34,392 nt of DNA from Lachnospiraceae bacterium (lineage in GTDB: Bacteria; Bacillota; Clostridia; Lachnospirales; Lachnospiraceae), in NCBI GenBank assembly GCA_021202465.1, contig JAJQCZ010000017.1, positions 1-34,392 on the forward strand. Direction: 5' to 3'. The translations under genes were made by a program, and so were the position numbers. The notes under the pieces were generated by a model that was not told where the DNA came from, did no database searches, and saw only the letters and a program-made list of their open reading frames with translations. Position 1 is the first letter of the stretch, and each line of letters begins with the position of its first letter. Below are positions 32,234 to 34,392 of this stretch, piece by piece.

Positions 32234-33115
32234 TTACCAGGTTCTCTTAAAATTCTTCTTCCGGTACTGCCCCGGCGTCATCCCCGTATAGCGGCGGAAG
32301 GTCTTGGAGAAATGACTCTGCGAGCAGAATCCCAGATACTGACCGATCTCCAGCAGACTGTACTCCGAATACTGGATCATGCTCTGCGCTTCCTTCACCC
32401 GGCTTTTCTGGATGAATTCGCTGACCGTCTCACCGGTCTCCTTCTTAAACAGCGCGCTGAAATACGTCTCTGAAAGCCCCGCGTTATCCGCAATCTGCTT
32501 CAGGGAAATGTCATAATGCAGATGCTTCAGGATGTAATCGATCGAGAGCTTGACTTTCTCACTCATCAGCACATCTGACTTATTCTCGTGCACCCGTTCC
32601 GTGAAATCCAGAACCGCCCGGCGATAGATATCCCACAGTTGCTCCGGAGAGGTGCAGGTATCTGCCTCCTGCATATAGCTGTCGCTGAGTGTGAAGGCTT
32701 CCTCCTCACCCAGTCCGCCGTCCAGAGCCGCCCGGGCAGCCACTGCGATGCCGACAATCGTATTATAGAGCTGTTGCCGGAACGGGTTGGTCGACATCTT
32801 GCCTCCCCGCTGATTCCCGGCGGATTCCAGGTATTTCTCAACACGCCGGAGATCCCCCTCCATGATCATGCCGTTCATCATCTTTTCCTGTGCATACTTC
32901 CCCTTGGAGCGAATCTCATCCCGGCTCTGCAGAATCTCCCGGCGGGGCCGACGTACTGCCTTCCCTGCCTTTGTCGCCTTCTCTGTCTCCTCCGGCTTCT
33001 CTGCCTTTGCCTCCGTCTCTTTCTTTTCCGGCTCCCCGGTCTTTCCCATTTCTTCTGCCGTCACGATTTCTTCTTTCATCTCCATGCCGTCATCCATCTT
33101 TTCCTTTGATTCCAT
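32234..33115 (-). CDS. AraC-family transcriptional regulator
   Basis: 293 residues. Residues 1-65 are a low-complexity Glu/Lys-rich stretch, then a helical region (about 75-180) without a fold I can name, and two C-terminal helix-turn-helix motifs of the AraC/XylS type: ISLKQIADNAGLSETYFSALFKKETG and SLLEIGQYLGFCSQSHFSKTFRRYTGMTP. It likely binds DNA and senses an unknown signal. The ATG at 33115 follows GAGG; a GTG at 33127 is possible. Neighbours are tenA downstream and a sortase gene upstream; neither makes the target obvious. Confidence 0.9.
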   Translation of the reverse strand: MESKEKMDDGMEMKEEIVTAEEMGKTGEPEKKETEAKAEKPEETEKATKAGKAVRRPRREILQSRDEIRSKGKYAQEKMMNGMIMEGDLRRVEKYLESAGNQRGGKMSTNPFRQQLYNTIVGIAVAARAALDGGLGEEEAFTLSDSYMQEADTCTSPEQLWDIYRRAVLDFTERVHENKSDVLMSEKVKLSIDYILKHLHYDISLKQIADNAGLSETYFSALFKKETGETVSEFIQKSRVKEAQSMIQYSEYSLLEIGQYLGFCSQSHFSKTFRRYTGMTPGQYRKKNFKRTW

Positions 33116-33264
33116 AGCAAAAGTCACCTCAATTCACAGTTTGCTGAAGTTCAATCCACGTCTTCTATGATATAATATTCAGACATTTTTTTCCAGTACA
33201 TTTTTGCAAATATTCCCGTTTTTTTATGTTTTCGAAAGGTTTCTTTCCCGTTTTTCCTGTTTTT

Positions 33265-34089
33265 TTACGGATCCACGTCTGTCACAGGGACCAGCTTTCC
33301 AAATACCAGACGTCTCGCATCCTCAAACGTATACGCGCAGGTATACAATGTCACCAGCTGGTCCTCCGCCGTGACCTCCACCTCGCTGTGAATGTCGGAC
33401 ACCTCCCGCAGGCTGTCGATCCACTCCTGCTTTTCCTCCTGCGTTGCAAAATTCAGCGGGAAGCCATCCGAGCCGTCCAGGATCGCACTGGCAAAGATCT
33501 GGATCTGGTAAACCGTCTCCGGCGTATAAAGGATCATCGTCGGATGCTCTTCATAATATTCCTGGTCGTCGTACTCGCCCAGCGTCCGGAACATCTGGCC
33601 GTTCTTCATGTAATGACCGTAAATGATCGTATTGTCATCGGTAAAATCCGGGGAATTCGCCGCATCCACAAAAAGTGTGCCGCAGCTGTTCGTCTCCCCG
33701 CCGAAAAGATGATGCAGATAATATTCGTTGTCTGTTGTCTGCACCACCGGATAGTTGATCACCGTATCTTCGCAGTACAGCCAGGCTACCGTATCCGCAT
33801 TCTCCGCGAGCAGCCCGTCAAAGTCAATGTTCAGCAGAGAAAGTGTCTCCCCGGCGCTTTCCGCATCCTCCTCCGTCCCGGAGCCCTCCGCAGAGTCCGT
33901 CGCCTCTTCAGTCTCCGCCGCGTATTGAGAGGCCACGGCCTCATAGTGATTCGCCGCAACACGCCGGATATGATATTCTGACCAGGCGCGATAGCCGCTG
34001 TAGACGGCTACAGCCGCCAGTATTATAATAAGGAGATTATACAGCCATCTCCGCTTCTTTCCCGACGTTTTCCCGCTTCTCTTCGGCAT
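33265..34089 (-). CDS. srtB: Class B-type sortase
   Basis: 274 residues: a basic N-terminus (KKRR) and one TM helix (WLYNLLIIILAAVAVYSGY, 15-33), an acidic linker (about 55-85), then the sortase barrel. Catalytic residues: His159 in IIYGH, Cys251 in LYTCAYTF and Arg259/260 in DARRLVFG. Spacing and the DTVAWLYCEDTVINYPVVQ opening fit class B. Sortases cut a C-terminal signal and attach proteins to the wall or build pili; no substrate gene is in the window. The ATG at 34089 has GGAGG seven bases upstream; a longer frame to 34134 is rejected. Confidence 0.93.
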   Translation of the reverse strand: MPKRSGKTSGKKRRWLYNLLIIILAAVAVYSGYRAWSEYHIRRVAANHYEAVASQYAAETEEATDSAEGSGTEEDAESAGETLSLLNIDFDGLLAENADTVAWLYCEDTVINYPVVQTTDNEYYLHHLFGGETNSCGTLFVDAANSPDFTDDNTIIYGHYMKNGQMFRTLGEYDDQEYYEEHPTMILYTPETVYQIQIFASAILDGSDGFPLNFATQEEKQEWIDSLREVSDIHSEVEVTAEDQLVTLYTCAYTFEDARRLVFGKLVPVTDVDP

Positions 34090-34290
34090 CCCATTCCCTC
34101 CGAAATCGAGTAAGCCAATCAGTCCGGGGAACATTCTCCCCGTCTCCGCTGCACGGGCCGTTCATAGATTCACGCGCCCCTGCCCAACGTGCAGGCTGCG
34201 TCCGGCACCAGCCGAAAACTCTCATGCGGCTCTGCGCATAGAACACACCGGGACAGCTCTGCGAGTCTGTCCCGGCGTCAAAAGCCTTAT
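34090..34290 (-). other. Structured leader of the sortase gene
   Basis: About 200 transcribed bases with no convincing gene. Hairpins: a 12-position stem at 34245-34256/34267-34278 with one G-U pair, a CTGCAC...GTGCAG/GGGC stem at 34149-34158/34182-34194 with a 3-base bulge, and a small GGGGA/TCCCC hairpin at 34126-34141 just before the ribosome-binding site. It matches no riboswitch consensus that I know. Confidence 0.5.
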
Positions 34291-34292
34291 TC

Positions 34293-34321
34293 AGTATAGT
34301 ACAGAGAGCGCGCGCCGTCAA
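34293..34321 (-). promoter_or_regulatory. Promoter of the sortase gene
   Basis: TTGACG (34316-34321), 17-base spacer, TATACT (34293-34298) on the minus strand, near consensus. Confidence 0.8.
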
Positions 34322-34392
34322 GCGTCCTCCGGTTCTCCCAGCGGCAAAGAATAAAAAGCTGTGGCTTAACCGAATTCCAGATTCTTTTCCTG

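Noticed and set aside
34037-34321. 94-codon frame over the sortase leader
   Set aside because: It overlaps the promoter spacing, the hairpins and the sortase start in another frame; no ribosome-binding site, and the residue mix looks like translated structured RNA.

Overview
The window looks like chromosomal DNA of a fairly GC-rich, low-G+C-lineage Firmicute: a spore-forming-lineage clostridium, most likely Lachnospiraceae or a close relative. Three things point there: the yabO(rqcP)-yabP-yabQ-divIC-spoIIE-tilS-hpt-ftsH gene order known from Bacillus and Clostridia, an infC-rpmI-rplT operon, and a DUF5688-type protein, a family I associate with Lachnospiraceae. Ribosome binding sites are strong (AGGAGG-like) and many promoters fit the sigma-A consensus. 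I see no insertion sequence, prophage, CRISPR array, rRNA or replication origin. Almost every gene is on the minus strand; the exceptions are the first gene (280-1767) and a small membrane-protein gene near 29.1 kb.

Region 1 (1-5.8 kb): a plus-strand Lon-like AAA+ ATPase without a protease domain, a convergent MATE exporter with a hairpin-containing leader, then pspA and a Gly-rich two-TM protein with a TPM-like extracytoplasmic domain (probably an envelope-stress pair). The last gene is preceded by an elaborate palindromic stretch that appears to be its transcribed leader.

Region 2 (5.8-15.3 kb): an accessory small-molecule island. A monocistronic-looking pair (divergent amidohydrolase, LysR regulator) ends at a strong terminator. 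A promoter with a dyad operator then drives a six-gene run: FMN-dependent hydroxy-acid-dehydrogenase-like enzyme, Gfo/Idh/MocA oxidoreductase, GPH/MFS symporter, second MATE exporter, alpha/beta hydrolase and SDR. Three of the enzymes have lost residues that are normally catalytic (SDR Tyr, FMN-enzyme Arg, amidohydrolase HxH and Asp). This looks like an import-modify-export system for an unidentified compound and is the best candidate here for an undescribed pathway.

Region 3 (15.4-25.4 kb): tRNA-Leu(TAA), a GH13 alpha-glucan hydrolase, then ftsH, hpt, tilS, spoIIE, divIC, yabQ, yabP, rqcP and the HU gene. spoIIE is short (one TM segment instead of the usual many) and is split by an in-frame TGA.

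Region 4 (25.4-29.9 kb): queA with an SH3-domain membrane protein, a DUF5688 gene split at a run of eight Gs, a small two-TM protein gene split at a run of six Cs, and tRNAs Arg(CCG), Arg(TCT) and Pro(AGG).

Region 5 (30-34.4 kb): infC-rpmI-rplT with an ATT start codon and an attenuator-type leader, tenA, an AraC regulator, and a class B-type sortase preceded by a roughly 200-nt structured leader with a near-consensus promoter. Start codons below were chosen by ribosome-binding-site position, and several differ from the longest possible open frame.
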